The notes: generated by a model not told the origin, from the sequence alone. Numbered from the stretch's first letter, positions 24,881 to 34,286 are shown. The stretch is 64,000 bases of DNA from Verrucomicrobiota bacterium (GCA_016871495.1 VHDF01000005.1:1-64000), one strand, 5' to 3'. Numbers and translations: made by a program.

Positions 24881-26020
24881 ATGCAATCCATCGCCCGGGC
24901 TTTTCTGAAATCTGTCATTTCCCGAATTCTGCAAAGGGCCCTGTTCTGTCTTGGCCTGGCTTCCGCATGCTTGTTTTCCAACGAACTCCGGGCCGCGCAG
25001 CGCTATCTCTACGCCGCGGTTCCCGGCATTCGAAACTACCTGGAATATGGCGGGCATGGCGTTTTGGTTTTCGACATGGATCGCGATTACCGGTTCGTGC
25101 GGCGAATTCCCGCCGGCGGTTTGAACAACAAAGGTGAACCCTCCAACGTGAAAGGCATTGCGGCCTGCGCCAAAACCTCGCGTCTTTATGTGACGACTCT
25201 GGAGGCCATGACCTGCTTCGATTTGGCCACCGACAAGATTTTGTGGGAGAGGAAATACGAGGGTGGCTGCGACCGTCTCTCGATCACGCCGGACGGCGCT
25301 CACATTTATTTGCCGTCGCTGGAAAAGGATCACTGGCACGTGGTGGATGGCAGCAACGGCGAGGTTTTGAAGAAAATCATTCCCAAGTCAGGCGCTCATA
25401 ACACCCTGGTTTCCTTGGATGGACGACACGCCTTTCTCGCCGGACTGAAATCCCCGTTGTTGCGTGTGGTGGATGTTGCGTCGAAAGAAGTGGTGAAGGA
25501 AATCGGGCCCTTCAGTCATTCGATCCGGCCCTTCACCGTGAATGGCAAAGCCACGCTCTGCTTCGTGAATGTCAATGACCTGCTCGGATTCGAAATCGGT
25601 GATCTGCGCACCGGGCGCATGTTGCACCGGGTGGAGGTGCAAGGTTTTCAGAAAGGTCCCATCAAGAGGCACGGTTGTCCCAGCCATGGGGTGGGTCTGA
25701 CCCCGGACGAGAAAGAAGTCTGGGTCGTGGATGCCGCCAACACCCGGGTCCATGTTTTCGACGCCACGGTCATGCCGCCCCGCCAGAAGGAAAGCGTGGC
25801 GCTGCGTGAACAGCCCGGCTGGGTGACCTTCACCCTCGATGGCCGCCATGCCTTGCTTTCCACGGGCGAAATCATCGAGGTTCAGGCCAAGCGCATCACG
25901 GCTTCCCTGCAGGATGAAAAGGGACGGCAAGTTCACAGTGAAAAGGTCGTTGAGATCCATTTTGAAAACGGCAAACCTGTTCGCAACGGAGATCAATTCG
26001 GCATTGGACGCGTACTCTAA
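24881..26020 (+). CDS. Exported YncE-like beta-propeller protein
   Basis: A 379-residue protein with a signal peptide (residues about 1-36, ending ELRAA). The mature region reads like a seven-bladed propeller of the YncE/cytochrome-D1 class: RLSITPDGAHIYLPSLEKDHW, NTLVSLDGRHAFLAGLKSP, GVGLTPDEKEVWVVDAANTRV and WVTFTLDGRHALLSTGEIIE are blade-like. No haem CxxCH motif or active site is seen. ATG 24881 follows a GAGG sequence by a few bases and starts the signal peptide; earlier in-frame codons lie in the repeat. Function unknown. It is 17 nt from the quinone reductase gene. Confidence 0.8.
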   Translation: MQSIARAFLKSVISRILQRALFCLGLASACLFSNELRAAQRYLYAAVPGIRNYLEYGGHGVLVFDMDRDYRFVRRIPAGGLNNKGEPSNVKGIAACAKTSRLYVTTLEAMTCFDLATDKILWERKYEGGCDRLSITPDGAHIYLPSLEKDHWHVVDGSNGEVLKKIIPKSGAHNTLVSLDGRHAFLAGLKSPLLRVVDVASKEVVKEIGPFSHSIRPFTVNGKATLCFVNVNDLLGFEIGDLRTGRMLHRVEVQGFQKGPIKRHGCPSHGVGLTPDEKEVWVVDAANTRVHVFDATVMPPRQKESVALREQPGWVTFTLDGRHALLSTGEIIEVQAKRITASLQDEKGRQVHSEKVVEIHFENGKPVRNGDQFGIGRVL

Positions 26021-26037
26021 CTTAAAATCCTCTTCTC

Positions 26038-27036
26038 ATGCTCGCCGCTTACATTGAACAAACGGGTTCGCCCGACGTCATCAAGATCGGATCGTTGCCT
26101 GATCCTTCCCCGGGTCCGGGCCAGGTCCGCGTCCGCGTGCACGCGGCTTCAATCAACCCCATCGACACGTATATCCGGTCGGGATTGGTGGCGATGAAAC
26201 TGTCTTTTCCGTTCGTGCCCGGCTGCGATCTGGCGGGCGTGGTGGACCAGGCGGGGGAGGGGGCCATCCGGTTCAAACCGGGGGACCGGGTCTGGGCGAG
26301 TAATCAGGGTTTGCTGGGGCGGCAAGGGACTCTCGCGGAATTCGCGGTGGTGGACGAGGCCTGGTTGCATGGCATCCCCGATGGGGTGGATTTCGAAACT
26401 GCCGCCGCGGTTTCCTTGACCGGGATTACAGCGCATTTGGGGTTGGACCGTCTGGCGCGCGTCCAAGCGGGAGAGACGGTTTTCGTGCGTGGCGGAACGG
26501 GGGGGGTGGGTTCCATGGTGGTGCAGATCGCCAAAGCCATGGGGGCGCGAGTCGCGGCGAGTGCCGGAAGCGAGGAGAAAGCGATCCTCTGCGCCAACTT
26601 GGGCGCCGAAAGGGTGGTGCTTTACAAGCAGGAGTCGATCGCGGACGCGATCAAGTCGTGGGCGCCTGCCGGGGTGAACCTTTGGTGGGAAACCGTGCGG
26701 GAGCCAGACTTTGATTTGATCGTCGGTTCACTGGCGCCCCGCGGGCGGATCGTCTTGATGGCAGGACGCGAGGCACGCCCCGCCTTCCCGGTGGGGCCGT
26801 TCTATGTGAAGGGATGTTCCATGTTTGGCTTCGCCATGTTCACGTTTTCGGCGGAGGAGCAACGTCCTTGCGGTGCCGCCATCTCCCGGTGGCTTGCGGA
26901 AGGAAGATTGCAAGCACGCATCGATCGCGTGCTGCCGTTATCGGCTGCCGCCGAGGCCCACCGGTTGCAGGAGGAGAACACGTTGCGCAACGCGGGCTTG
27001 CTCGCCGGTAAGATCGTCATTCGCATCCATGGCTAG
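26038..27036 (+). CDS. NADPH:quinone reductase-like zinc-independent MDR dehydrogenase
   Basis: A 332-residue medium-chain dehydrogenase of the quinone oxidoreductase branch. It shows VRVRVHAASINPIDTYIRSG, VPGCDLAGVVDQAGEG, KPGDRVWASNQG and the cofactor loop GETVFVRGGTGGVGSMVVQIAK. The catalytic and structural zinc cysteines are absent, as in QOR. It should reduce quinones or enones with NADPH in the cytoplasm. It lies 17 nt after the propeller gene and overlaps the next gene by 8 nt. Confidence 0.92.
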   Translation: MLAAYIEQTGSPDVIKIGSLPDPSPGPGQVRVRVHAASINPIDTYIRSGLVAMKLSFPFVPGCDLAGVVDQAGEGAIRFKPGDRVWASNQGLLGRQGTLAEFAVVDEAWLHGIPDGVDFETAAAVSLTGITAHLGLDRLARVQAGETVFVRGGTGGVGSMVVQIAKAMGARVAASAGSEEKAILCANLGAERVVLYKQESIADAIKSWAPAGVNLWWETVREPDFDLIVGSLAPRGRIVLMAGREARPAFPVGPFYVKGCSMFGFAMFTFSAEEQRPCGAAISRWLAEGRLQARIDRVLPLSAAAEAHRLQEENTLRNAGLLAGKIVIRIHG

Positions 27037-28099
27037 CCCTTTCAGCGGTGTGGATGAAGAAAGGGCGAAGTGGCGCCCGCGGGATGGTGAGAAAAGGGCG
27101 GAGCATTCCTCCGGTGCCGCAGAGGATGACGTGCTTTCCCGCGTGGTGACGCGAATCGCGGGTTTCGTTGCCGGATTCCATCGGCAGAGGGCTCTGGGGA
27201 TCGTCGGATTCCTGGGTTGGATCGCCAACGGACTGGGTTCAGATCCATCCCAGGTTCGAGTGGCAACCTACAATCTCGAGAATTACGTCATCGAGGCAAC
27301 CGCCAGCCGCACGCCCAAGTCCGAGGAATCCAAGGCCAAGGTGGTGGAAATCCTGGTGGCCGCGAAACCGGATGTGCTGGCGATCCAGGAAATAGGACCG
27401 CGCCCGGCCTTGATGGATCTTCAGTCGCGGTTGCACGCGGCCGGACTTGACTTGCCGCACTTCGAGCACGCTCCCGGATTTGACACCAACGTTTTTGTGG
27501 GAGTGTTGAGCCGTTATCCCATCGTGCGCCGTTCCTCTCACACCAACGAAAACTTCCTGCTCCATGGCAGGCGTTTTCGGGTGAGCCGGGCGTTCGCCGA
27601 GGTGGATATTCAAGTGAACCCGCGCTACCGGTTTACCTTGCTGACGGCCCACTTGAAATCGAAGCGGCAAAGCGTTTCGGCCGACGAGTCCGATCTCCGG
27701 GAACAGGAAGCTCGTTTGCTGCGCGAGAAAATCGACCAACGGCTGCGTGCCCAACCGGCCGCGAACCTGGTTGTCGCGGGAGATCTCAACGACTCCAAGG
27801 ATTCCCGGACTGTGCGGTCGATCCTTGGGGTGGGACGGCTCGGCCTCGTGGACACGAGGCCCGCCGAACTCCATGGAGATTCCCTGCCGGCGCCGGGACC
27901 TCCGCTCACCCGGCGCAATGTGACGTGGACTCACTTTTACGCGAAAGAGGATTCCTACAGCCGCATCGATTATTTGCTGGTAAGCCAGGGCATGGCGAGA
28001 GAATGGGTGCCCGAACGCACCTGGATTCAGACCGCCCCCCACTGGGGAATGGCTTCCGATCACCGCCTGCTCGTCGCCACGTTCTCCACTCAGGAATGA
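27029..28099 (+). CDS. Endonuclease/exonuclease/phosphatase family protein
   Basis: A 356-residue protein of the EEP (DNase I-like) fold. Catalytic motifs are in order: VRVATYNLENYV (N), VLAIQEIGPR (E), LLTAHLKSKR (H), VVAGDLNDSKDS (D, N), IDYLLVSQ (D) and ASDHRLLVATF (DH). A hydrophobic stretch at residues about 57-70 (ALGIVGFLGWIANGLGS) looks like a signal, so the N-terminal 45 residues may be mis-started; a GTG near 27145 is an alternative. If exported, it would act on extracellular nucleic acid or phosphoesters. It overlaps the quinone reductase gene by 8 nt. Confidence 0.85.
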   Translation: MASPFSGVDEERAKWRPRDGEKRAEHSSGAAEDDVLSRVVTRIAGFVAGFHRQRALGIVGFLGWIANGLGSDPSQVRVATYNLENYVIEATASRTPKSEESKAKVVEILVAAKPDVLAIQEIGPRPALMDLQSRLHAAGLDLPHFEHAPGFDTNVFVGVLSRYPIVRRSSHTNENFLLHGRRFRVSRAFAEVDIQVNPRYRFTLLTAHLKSKRQSVSADESDLREQEARLLREKIDQRLRAQPAANLVVAGDLNDSKDSRTVRSILGVGRLGLVDTRPAELHGDSLPAPGPPLTRRNVTWTHFYAKEDSYSRIDYLLVSQGMAREWVPERTWIQTAPHWGMASDHRLLVATFSTQE

Positions 28100-28147
28100 T
28101 CCAGGAGCGTCCGCTGCCTGGCACGTGCGGGTTGGGCGGAGCGGGGA

Positions 28148-29041
28148 TCAGAGTTTCTTCACCCGCACGCTGCCGCCACTGGAGCGAAGCTGAACCCGTT
28201 CGCCTCCACCGTTGACCGGACCCTTGAGTTGGTGGCGCGAGGGCTTGCCGCTGACCTGCACTGGAATTTCACTCGAGGCGCCACCGCCGGACGTCGAGGC
28301 ATCCAGATCGAAGGCCGCGTCGGATGACGTGTGCAGCGTCACGCTCCCGCCGGATGTTTCCAGCCGAACCGGCCCCGCAATCTTCGGAAGGCTGGCCGAG
28401 ACCGAGCCTCCCGAGGTCGAGGCCTCGACTCTTGCACCGGCTCCATCGATGTGAATGCTGCCCCCGCTCGTGCGAACTTTCATGTCCCCCGTGAAGGACT
28501 TGACCGACACGGAACCGCCCGAGGTGGATCCGGTCAAGGTGCCTTTGCCTCCGCCCACGTCGATTCCTCCTCCACTGGTATGAATCTTCAAATCGCCTTC
28601 GCAGTGGCTTACCCGAATGCTGCCGCCCGAGGTCTTGGCCCGGATATCAAATTTTTCGGGCACAGTGATTGTGTACCTCGCTTCCCGGCGCTGGAATCCG
28701 CGCCAAATATTCCAGGTGGGCGAGGATTCGGACCTGGATTTGACCGTCACGGTTTGGCCCTCCTGGGTGATGAGGACCGGACGTTCACTCAAGAAGGCTT
28801 CCTCTTCTTCCTTGCTGCCTCGCGAAACCCGTCGCGTCACTTGAATCAAGACTTTGGATCCGGTTCCCCCGGCGATCTCAATGGACCCGAAATCGACATC
28901 GACGACCAAGTCTCCTCCCGGCGAAGCTTCAAGGGTTTTTGAATTTTTTTCCTCGGTTTCCGCCCGTGCTGGGAGCACCGCAAGGATCGAGGCCAAGCAC
29001 AGAGAATCGAACACCAGGGTGATGAAATGACGCGTAGGCAT
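28148..29041 (-). CDS. Exported DUF4097-type beta-helix protein with TSGGS repeats
   Basis: A 297-residue protein with a signal peptide (ending LPARAE). The mature part contains about eight evenly spaced TSGGS/TSGGG turns (AKTSGGSIRV, IHTSGGGIDV, GSTSGGSVSV, VRTSGGSIHI, ASTSGGSVSA, LETSGGSVTL, ASTSGGGASS, RSSGGSVRV), each one strand turn apart. This is a DUF4097/DUF2807-like right-handed beta-helix, probably periplasmic or surface bound. ATG 29041 was chosen at the signal peptide; in-frame sequence further upstream belongs to two repeats. Confidence 0.85.
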   Translation of the reverse strand: MPTRHFITLVFDSLCLASILAVLPARAETEEKNSKTLEASPGGDLVVDVDFGSIEIAGGTGSKVLIQVTRRVSRGSKEEEEAFLSERPVLITQEGQTVTVKSRSESSPTWNIWRGFQRREARYTITVPEKFDIRAKTSGGSIRVSHCEGDLKIHTSGGGIDVGGGKGTLTGSTSGGSVSVKSFTGDMKVRTSGGSIHIDGAGARVEASTSGGSVSASLPKIAGPVRLETSGGSVTLHTSSDAAFDLDASTSGGGASSEIPVQVSGKPSRHQLKGPVNGGGERVQLRSSGGSVRVKKL

Positions 29042-29126
29042 AAGATCGTGATTTGAATTCGAATGTTCCATCCAGATGACACCATCGGCGGTTGGAAAGT
29101 TGCAAGCGTTGTCCCCGAACCACCGC

Positions 29127-29259
29127 GGTGCATCCCGATGTTGCCGGCGATGCAGGTAGGGCGCGTCCGTCCCGGCGCGGCGCCGGAGCATGATGTTTTG
29201 CATCCCGTGGGCGGCGGGCTGGGACAGGCCCGCCCTACCAACAACATCGGGATACACGG
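29127..29259. repeat. 133-bp MITE-like element, copy 1
   Basis: The element starts GGTGCATCCCGATGTTG and ends CAACATCGGGATACACGG, giving imperfect terminal inverted repeats of about 17 bp. It is about 97% identical (four differences by eye) to 52405-52537. The inside holds GGTAGGGCG and its inverse CGCCCTACC. It has no coding capacity, so it would need a transposase supplied in trans. Confidence 0.85.
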
Positions 29260-29271
29260 GAACCACCGGCA

Positions 29272-29524
29272 GTGTATCCACAGGTTGTCGGTGTTGCGCG
29301 CGGCAGCGCCGGAGCGTGGCGTTCACCCGCGTGTGGCGCAGGCTGCCCAGCCTGCCGTATCGCCGGAAGCCCGTCGGCCCGGCGGGAGAAGAACGAGACC
29401 CTTCCATGCTCTCCACGCGCCGGGTTCCCTTCGTCTCCCCGCAGGCTGGGCAGCCTGCGCTACAGCAGACAGGGCTGTCTGCGTTACCCCGACAACCCGG
29501 TCACCCACAACCTCTGGATGCACC
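29272..29524. repeat. About 220-bp interspersed repeat, copy 2
   Basis: The same family as 22981-23199, here with about 35 extra bases near the left end (GTGTTGCGCGCGGCAGCGCCGG). It lies 12 nt after the 133-bp element. Its left end, GTGTATCC, resembles that element's right end, suggesting repeats nest or share ends. The gap 29042-29534 contains nothing else. Confidence 0.8.
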
Positions 29525-29534
29525 GAACCACGGG

Positions 29535-31007
29535 TCATGGCCATTTCACGCCCTCCCGGGTTAACGCGTGCAAGAATTCCTCCAGGTTGGTGTATCCGTC
29601 TTGGTTGGAATCTTGGGATGAATCGTTCGGATCGGACGGGTTCAATCCTCGCTCCTTTTCCCAGGAGTCTGCCATTCCATCGCCGTCTGTGTCCGCGTAA
29701 GGAATGCCGGATTCCAGGCGTGGATACCCCCCGACTTCCGACGGATGGTCGATGATGCGTCCGCGTCCATCCCGCACTTCCGCCACGATGCGTTGGTCCA
29801 CCTGATCCCGGGCTGGACGCGTGGCTCCGGCGCAGGAAAGCACCGATTCGAAAAATCTGGACGGATCGGGTTCGGCGCTGGAGGGCGAGGGGAATGGGGT
29901 GGAGGCTCGATACTCGGTGCCAGGGGCATTCGTGGTCCATCCAACCGAGGCCATTTCCCAATCTGTGGCGGCGGTCAATCCGCCGCGGAGTCCGCGATTT
30001 CCCGCCAGATACAGTCGGGGTCGGCCGCGGGTCGCATGAATCACGATCTCCTGCGGTGTGGACCGGGAAGATGGACCGCGTTTGAAAAGGTTTCCCTTGA
30101 AATTGAGAAAGGAATTCGAGTCTTGGTCCAGGATTTCGGCGGGGATTTCTCCCCAATTATAGATCACATTGTGGGAAAACTCGTGGGTTCCTCCATCGCT
30201 GATGAGGGGGTTTCGAAACCCAATGTGCGCCAGCAAACAATGATGAACGGTCACGTTGTAGGAGTGGTTGCCGAGGAGCAAACCGGCACTGTGGGTATGC
30301 TTGCTGTGACGGCTGCGATTCAAAGCCTCGCTGAAAATGCAGTGGGAGAAGGTGATGTCGTGGGCTCCAAACCAGGTGCTCGACAATTCGTCCTCACTCC
30401 AACTCGCCGAGATGTGATCCAAGACCACGCGATGAGCACCCGTTGGTTTGCCGTTGCCGCCCAAGACCTGCAGCGCGTCATTGGTGTCGGGCTTGACGCT
30501 GCCTTCGCGTCCAGGACGCACCCGCAGGTGCTGCACCAGCACGTCATGGGTGAGAATGACCAGGCCCGCGTGCTTCAAGCAAATGCCCCCGCCAGGAGCC
30601 GTTTGCCCGGCGACAGTCACAAACGGCTCCCAAATTTGCAATTCGCTCTCCAATTCGATGATTCCGCCCACACGAAAAACGATGGTCCTGGGCCCGGGGG
30701 AGTTGAGAACCGACCGCAAGGAGCCGGGGCCTTGGTCTTCGAGGGTCGTGACCCATAAGACCTTGCCTCCACGACCTGCCACGGTGCGTGTGCCAAAACC
30801 GGTGGCTCCCGGGAAGACCGGCAACCCCGAGGGCTCCCGCCAAGTGCGAGGAGTTGAGGGATTGGGTGGCGGCTTCTCGGCCACCAGGTTTCGAACCAGA
30901 GACAAGCCGATCGTGCCGCACCATGCGACGATCAGCAGCGCGGACACGGAGATCCTGAGTCCCCTTCCTTGGGAGCCGGCTCGACGTCGACGCCATTCCG
31001 AGATCAA
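29535..31007 (-). CDS. Exported pectate-lyase-like parallel beta-helix protein
   Basis: A 490-residue protein. A hydrophobic segment at residues about 18-40 anchors or exports it. The domain at about 62-370 matches the pectate lyase family 1 style: FPGATGFGTRTVAGRGGKV, VLWVTTLEDQGPGSLRSVL, TIVFRVGGIIELES, VTVAGQTAPGGGICLK, RVVLDHISASWSEDE and NPLISDGGTHEFSHNVIYNWG. The C-terminus carries Asp-rich calcium repeats (YADTDGDGMADSWEKERGLNP, NQDGYTNLEEFL). It is likely a pectin or related polysaccharide lyase. The start is a TTG; the same frame continues upstream to a TAG at 31053 through hydrophobic sequence. Confidence 0.82.
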   Translation of the reverse strand: MISEWRRRRAGSQGRGLRISVSALLIVAWCGTIGLSLVRNLVAEKPPPNPSTPRTWREPSGLPVFPGATGFGTRTVAGRGGKVLWVTTLEDQGPGSLRSVLNSPGPRTIVFRVGGIIELESELQIWEPFVTVAGQTAPGGGICLKHAGLVILTHDVLVQHLRVRPGREGSVKPDTNDALQVLGGNGKPTGAHRVVLDHISASWSEDELSSTWFGAHDITFSHCIFSEALNRSRHSKHTHSAGLLLGNHSYNVTVHHCLLAHIGFRNPLISDGGTHEFSHNVIYNWGEIPAEILDQDSNSFLNFKGNLFKRGPSSRSTPQEIVIHATRGRPRLYLAGNRGLRGGLTAATDWEMASVGWTTNAPGTEYRASTPFPSPSSAEPDPSRFFESVLSCAGATRPARDQVDQRIVAEVRDGRGRIIDHPSEVGGYPRLESGIPYADTDGDGMADSWEKERGLNPSDPNDSSQDSNQDGYTNLEEFLHALTREGVKWP

Positions 31008-31052
31008 GACGCCGACGGGAAAAGCGATGAGGCAGGCGAACGCGACCCAAAT

Positions 31053-31196
31053 CTAGGGTCGATGGGTGAGCACCCTTCCGATGAGACCGAGATGGTGCAG
31101 TTTCCCGGCCAAGCTCATCAGAAAAGGGATCCACAACAATGCGGTTATGATCAACCAGGCCCGGGCGCGGTTTTCGCGTGGAGAGGAGGGGGACAT
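31053..31196 (-). CDS. 47-residue single-helix membrane peptide in frame with the lyase gene
   Basis: ATG 31196 to TAG 31053, encoding a peptide with one clear TM helix (AWLIITALLWIPFLMSLAG) and a basic end LIGRVLTHRP. The frame is the same as the downstream lyase gene, and after the TAG another hydrophobic stretch (IWVAFACLIAFPVGVL) leads to the lyase TTG start. Either this is a small upstream membrane peptide, or the lyase once had a longer multi-helix N-terminus interrupted by a nonsense codon. Function unknown. Confidence 0.4.
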   Translation of the reverse strand: MSPSSPRENRARAWLIITALLWIPFLMSLAGKLHHLGLIGRVLTHRP

Positions 31197-31314
31197 GGGC
31201 GAGGAACCCTGGCTCGTGGAAGGGAAAATCGCGACGAAAATTCATGAGATCTCAGGGCCGTCGTTCTCCTATTGCCCCGGAGCGGAGCTGGGTCGTCCTT
31301 CGACCCGCCGCAGC

Positions 31315-31398
31315 ACGGTGAAAAATCTGGCGTCTTCCGACCTGTCCGCGCGCTGCGGCTGTTCTCCGACCCAGCCGCGGTCCCCAAATGAGAATGGC
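31315..31398. repeat. REP-containing repeat, inverse of 62772-62862
   Basis: GTGAAAAATCTGGCGTCTTCCGA, CTGTCCGCGCGCTGCGGCTG, TCTCCGACCCAGCCGCGGTCCCCAAAT and GAGAATGGCTG form about 84 bp that reappear reverse-complemented near the right edge with few changes. The REP-like palindrome is its centre. The surrounding gap 31197-31450 has no other gene. Confidence 0.8.
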
Positions 31399-31450
31399 TG
31401 GATTTCAGGGCGGGCGGCATTGAAATTTCCCTGACACCAATGGTAATCAC

Positions 31451-32935
31451 TTGGAGGTGCCCACCCCATCCCGCGTTCGAGCCGACACTCCACAGAGCCG
31501 CTGCCGGTTTGCCCTGTCGTGGGCGGACATCACGCCGCCCGCGGGTATTTATCATCGCATGTGGGGAGCGGCTACCCATGATCGCGCGCAAGGCGTGCAT
31601 CGTCCCTTGCGCGCCACCTTGGCCATGTTCGCTCCACTGTCCTCGGATGAAGTCAAACCCGATCAGCGGCAGATTCTCATTTCGCTCGATCATTGTGTTT
31701 TGGGAGCGGTGGAGCACCGGCAGTTGGTGGAGCGAATAGCCCGCGCATCGCGCCAGCCTGAAGCCTGTTTTCTGGTGGTGTTCACCCATACTCACGCGGC
31801 GGGTCTGATGGGATTGGAACGCATTGAATTCCCCGGCGGCGATTTGATTCCACCCTATTTGGAATCCCTCGCAGCCACTTGCGCGCGATTAACTTTGGAG
31901 TGCGAAGAGAGGCTGGAGGAGGCGGAGGTGGTCTATGGAACCGGGCGCTGCGATCTGGCGGCCAACCGTGATTTTTATGACGGGGAACGAGGGGTCTGGG
32001 TTTGCGGATTCAATCCTGGTGTTCCGTCCGACGATCGGGTGGTGGTGGCCCGGATCACGTCGTCCCGGGGGGCACCGATGGCCACGATGGTGAACTACGC
32101 GTGCCACCCGACGACCCTGGCTTGGGCGAACACCCTCGTAAGTCCGGACTACGTAGGCTCACTGCGCGAGCTCGTGGAACAACAAAGCGGCGCTCCATGT
32201 TTGTTCCTCCAAGGCGCGAGTGGCGACCTCGGCCCGCGAGAAGGGTTTGTGGGTGATCCCGCCGTAGCGGACCGCAATGGACGCATCCTGGGCTGGGCCG
32301 CGCTTTCGGCGTTGGAAGGGTTGCCTGTCCCTGGCACCACGTTTGTTTACTCCGGACCCGTCGTCAGCGGTGCCACGCTCGGAGCATGGGAGCACCGAGA
32401 ACTGGCGGGCAAGGAGCTTGCCGCATTGGCTTTGTGGCGGGTCGAGCGTTGGAGTGAGCCGCTCGCCTACCGCCCGGGAAACCCACGCCGGGAAGACCTC
32501 GAAGCGGATCTGGTCCGGTTGGCGTCCGAGGAACGACAGGCGGCGGAGGGAGGGCATGCGGAGCTTGCGAGAGATTTGCGGGCGATGGCCGAGCGCAAGC
32601 GGCGATTGTTGCACCGCCTCGCGCAGTTGCCCTCTGGGCCGTGCTATCCATTGCAAGTCGTGCTTTGGCGCATGGGCGCCTCCTATTGGGTGGGGGTGCA
32701 GGGGGAGAGTTACAGCGTGCTGCAGCGCGAACTGCGAGCGCGATTTCCCGAACGCTGCATCGTGGTGGCCTCCCTGGCTGCGGATTGGGGAGCCTCCTAC
32801 CTTCCCCCGGCCGAACTCTACGGCCAGGGCTTGTATCAAGAATCCATCGCCGTGGTGGCGCCGGGCAGTCTGGAGCAATTGATCGAATCGGTTGCGCGCC
32901 GCATCCAGGCGATGGATTCCCAAACTTCTCCATGA
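31451..32935 (+). CDS. Neutral/alkaline ceramidase-like protein
   Basis: A 494-residue protein with the N-terminal ceramidase domain pattern: [45 protein letters not shown] (metal-site histidines), [12 protein letters not shown] and [15 protein letters not shown]. In ceramidases these bind zinc and hydrolyse N-acyl sphingosines; such paralogues in this phylum often have unknown amide substrates. The start is TTG 31451 or GTG 31457; both are weak. No signal peptide is seen, so it may be cytoplasmic. Its stop overlaps the next ATG (ATGA). Confidence 0.8.
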   Translation: MEVPTPSRVRADTPQSRCRFALSWADITPPAGIYHRMWGAATHDRAQGVHRPLRATLAMFAPLSSDEVKPDQRQILISLDHCVLGAVEHRQLVERIARASRQPEACFLVVFTHTHAAGLMGLERIEFPGGDLIPPYLESLAATCARLTLECEERLEEAEVVYGTGRCDLAANRDFYDGERGVWVCGFNPGVPSDDRVVVARITSSRGAPMATMVNYACHPTTLAWANTLVSPDYVGSLRELVEQQSGAPCLFLQGASGDLGPREGFVGDPAVADRNGRILGWAALSALEGLPVPGTTFVYSGPVVSGATLGAWEHRELAGKELAALALWRVERWSEPLAYRPGNPRREDLEADLVRLASEERQAAEGGHAELARDLRAMAERKRRLLHRLAQLPSGPCYPLQVVLWRMGASYWVGVQGESYSVLQRELRARFPERCIVVASLAADWGASYLPPAELYGQGLYQESIAVVAPGSLEQLIESVARRIQAMDSQTSP

Positions 32936-34110
32936 AAATCAAAAAGATCCAATCGCTGGTTTGCCATGCCCGCATGCGCAACTGGGTGTTCGTCAAAGTC
33001 GTCACCGATCAGCCGGGGCTGGTGGGGTGGGGTGAAGCCACGCTCGAATGGCATACGCGCGGTATCGTGGGCGCGATCGAAGACCTCTCTCATTTGCTCG
33101 TCGGGCAGGATCCCACGCGGCCCGAGCATCTCTGGCAGGTGATGTACCGCCAGCACTTTTGGCACGGTCACGGCATCGAACGCGCCACCGCCATCGCCGG
33201 CATCGACTTGGCCTTGTGGGACATCGTCGGTAAAGTAGCCGGATTGCCGCTTTCGAAAGTCTTCGGCGGACCCGTCCGCGATTTTGTCCGGACCTACTGC
33301 CACTTGGGCGGGGGCAAGCTGGAGGATTTTTATCAAACGCCGGTGGACAACGCGAAGCGCTTTGCGGATCTGGCGCGGGCGGCGGTGGCGGATGGTTTTA
33401 CGGCGTTCAAGAGCATGGCGGTGCCGAGCACGATGCCACTGGAGGGGCTGCGTCCGGTCCGAGCCGCCGAGGCGTGTGTCGCGGCCATGCGCGAGGCGGT
33501 GGGGGAAACCATCGACATCATGGTGGATTGCCACGCCCGGCCCTCGCCGGCGATGGGATTGAAATTCGGCAAAGCCCTTGATCCGTACGGGCTCTATTTC
33601 TTTGAAGAGCCGTGCTGGCCGGAATGCGTGGATGGGTTGGCGCGCATCAACTCGGCTTTGACGACACCGGTGGCGACGGGCGAGCGCGTGACTCACCTGG
33701 AAGCCTTCCGGCAATTGTTCGATGCCCGCGCGTGCGAGGTATGCCAGCTCGACATCACTCATTGCGGCGGGTTTACGGCGGCGCGCCGGGTGGCGGCCCT
33801 GGCCGATTCGCATCGGATCTCACTGGCGCCGCATAATCCGCAAGGCCCCGTGAGCACGGCGGCGTCCCTTGAGTTCGGATTCTCCCAGCCGGGCTATATC
33901 ATCTGCGAAACGGTGCACAACGACGTGCCCTGGCGGCAGGACGTGGTGGAGGAGGGATTCGTGGTGGAACCCAGGGGCCGGATCGTTCGTCCCAACACCC
34001 GTCCCGGCCTGGGCATTTCGATCAACGAGAAAGAGGTGAAGAAACATCCGTTTCAGGAAGAAATGGTGCAGCGTGTTTTTTACCCCGACGGCAGCGCGGG
34101 CGACTGGTGA
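32932..34110 (+). CDS. Enolase-superfamily sugar-acid dehydratase (mandelate racemase/galactonate dehydratase type)
   Basis: A 392-residue enzyme, coupled to the ceramidase-like gene by a 4-nt overlap. The N-terminal capping domain has [20 protein letters not shown]. The barrel carries the metal ligands D in [14 protein letters not shown] in [10 protein letters not shown] and E in [13 protein letters not shown], and a catalytic H in [18 protein letters not shown]. The H/D placement fits the galactonate/mannonate dehydratase group. It should dehydrate a sugar acid to a 2-keto-3-deoxy product, which could feed the aldolase at 20582, though they are 12 kb apart. Confidence 0.9.
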   Translation: MKIKKIQSLVCHARMRNWVFVKVVTDQPGLVGWGEATLEWHTRGIVGAIEDLSHLLVGQDPTRPEHLWQVMYRQHFWHGHGIERATAIAGIDLALWDIVGKVAGLPLSKVFGGPVRDFVRTYCHLGGGKLEDFYQTPVDNAKRFADLARAAVADGFTAFKSMAVPSTMPLEGLRPVRAAEACVAAMREAVGETIDIMVDCHARPSPAMGLKFGKALDPYGLYFFEEPCWPECVDGLARINSALTTPVATGERVTHLEAFRQLFDARACEVCQLDITHCGGFTAARRVAALADSHRISLAPHNPQGPVSTAASLEFGFSQPGYIICETVHNDVPWRQDVVEEGFVVEPRGRIVRPNTRPGLGISINEKEVKKHPFQEEMVQRVFYPDGSAGDW

Positions 34111-34155
34111 TTTGTCTTCCTCGGCCTCCTGCCTCAGGCCGCGCGGAGGTTGGGG

Positions 34156-34286
34156 AAGAAGCATTCGCCCGTTGTTTATAGGGGCGCGTGGTCAAAGCGC
34201 CAGAGGGCTGGCGCAGTCCAAGACCTGGCGGAATCTCCGGTGGCGTTGGGGGGCGCGAAGCGTCTTGGAGTGCGGTCGTCCTCTGC
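34156..34286. repeat. 'GTGGTCAAAGCG...GTCCAAGAC' repeat, copy 3
   Basis: GAAGAAGCATTCGCCCGT, GGGCGCGTGGTCAAAGCG, CAGAGGGCTGGCGCAGTCCAAGAC and GCGTCTTGGAGTGCGG follow the same order as 13809-14000. Short open frames inside are not genes. The rest of 34111-34368 is empty. Confidence 0.75.

Noticed and set aside
28118..28140. TGGCACGTGCGGGTTGG as a sigma-54 promoter
   Set aside because: It lies between convergent genes and the -12 GC is not in place.
28331..28942. Plus-strand open frames over the DUF4097 gene
   Set aside because: Shadows of a repetitive GC-rich coding sequence.
31066..31434. 122-codon plus-strand frame before the ceramidase-like gene
   Set aside because: It spans a REP-containing repeat and lies opposite a better small membrane-peptide frame.
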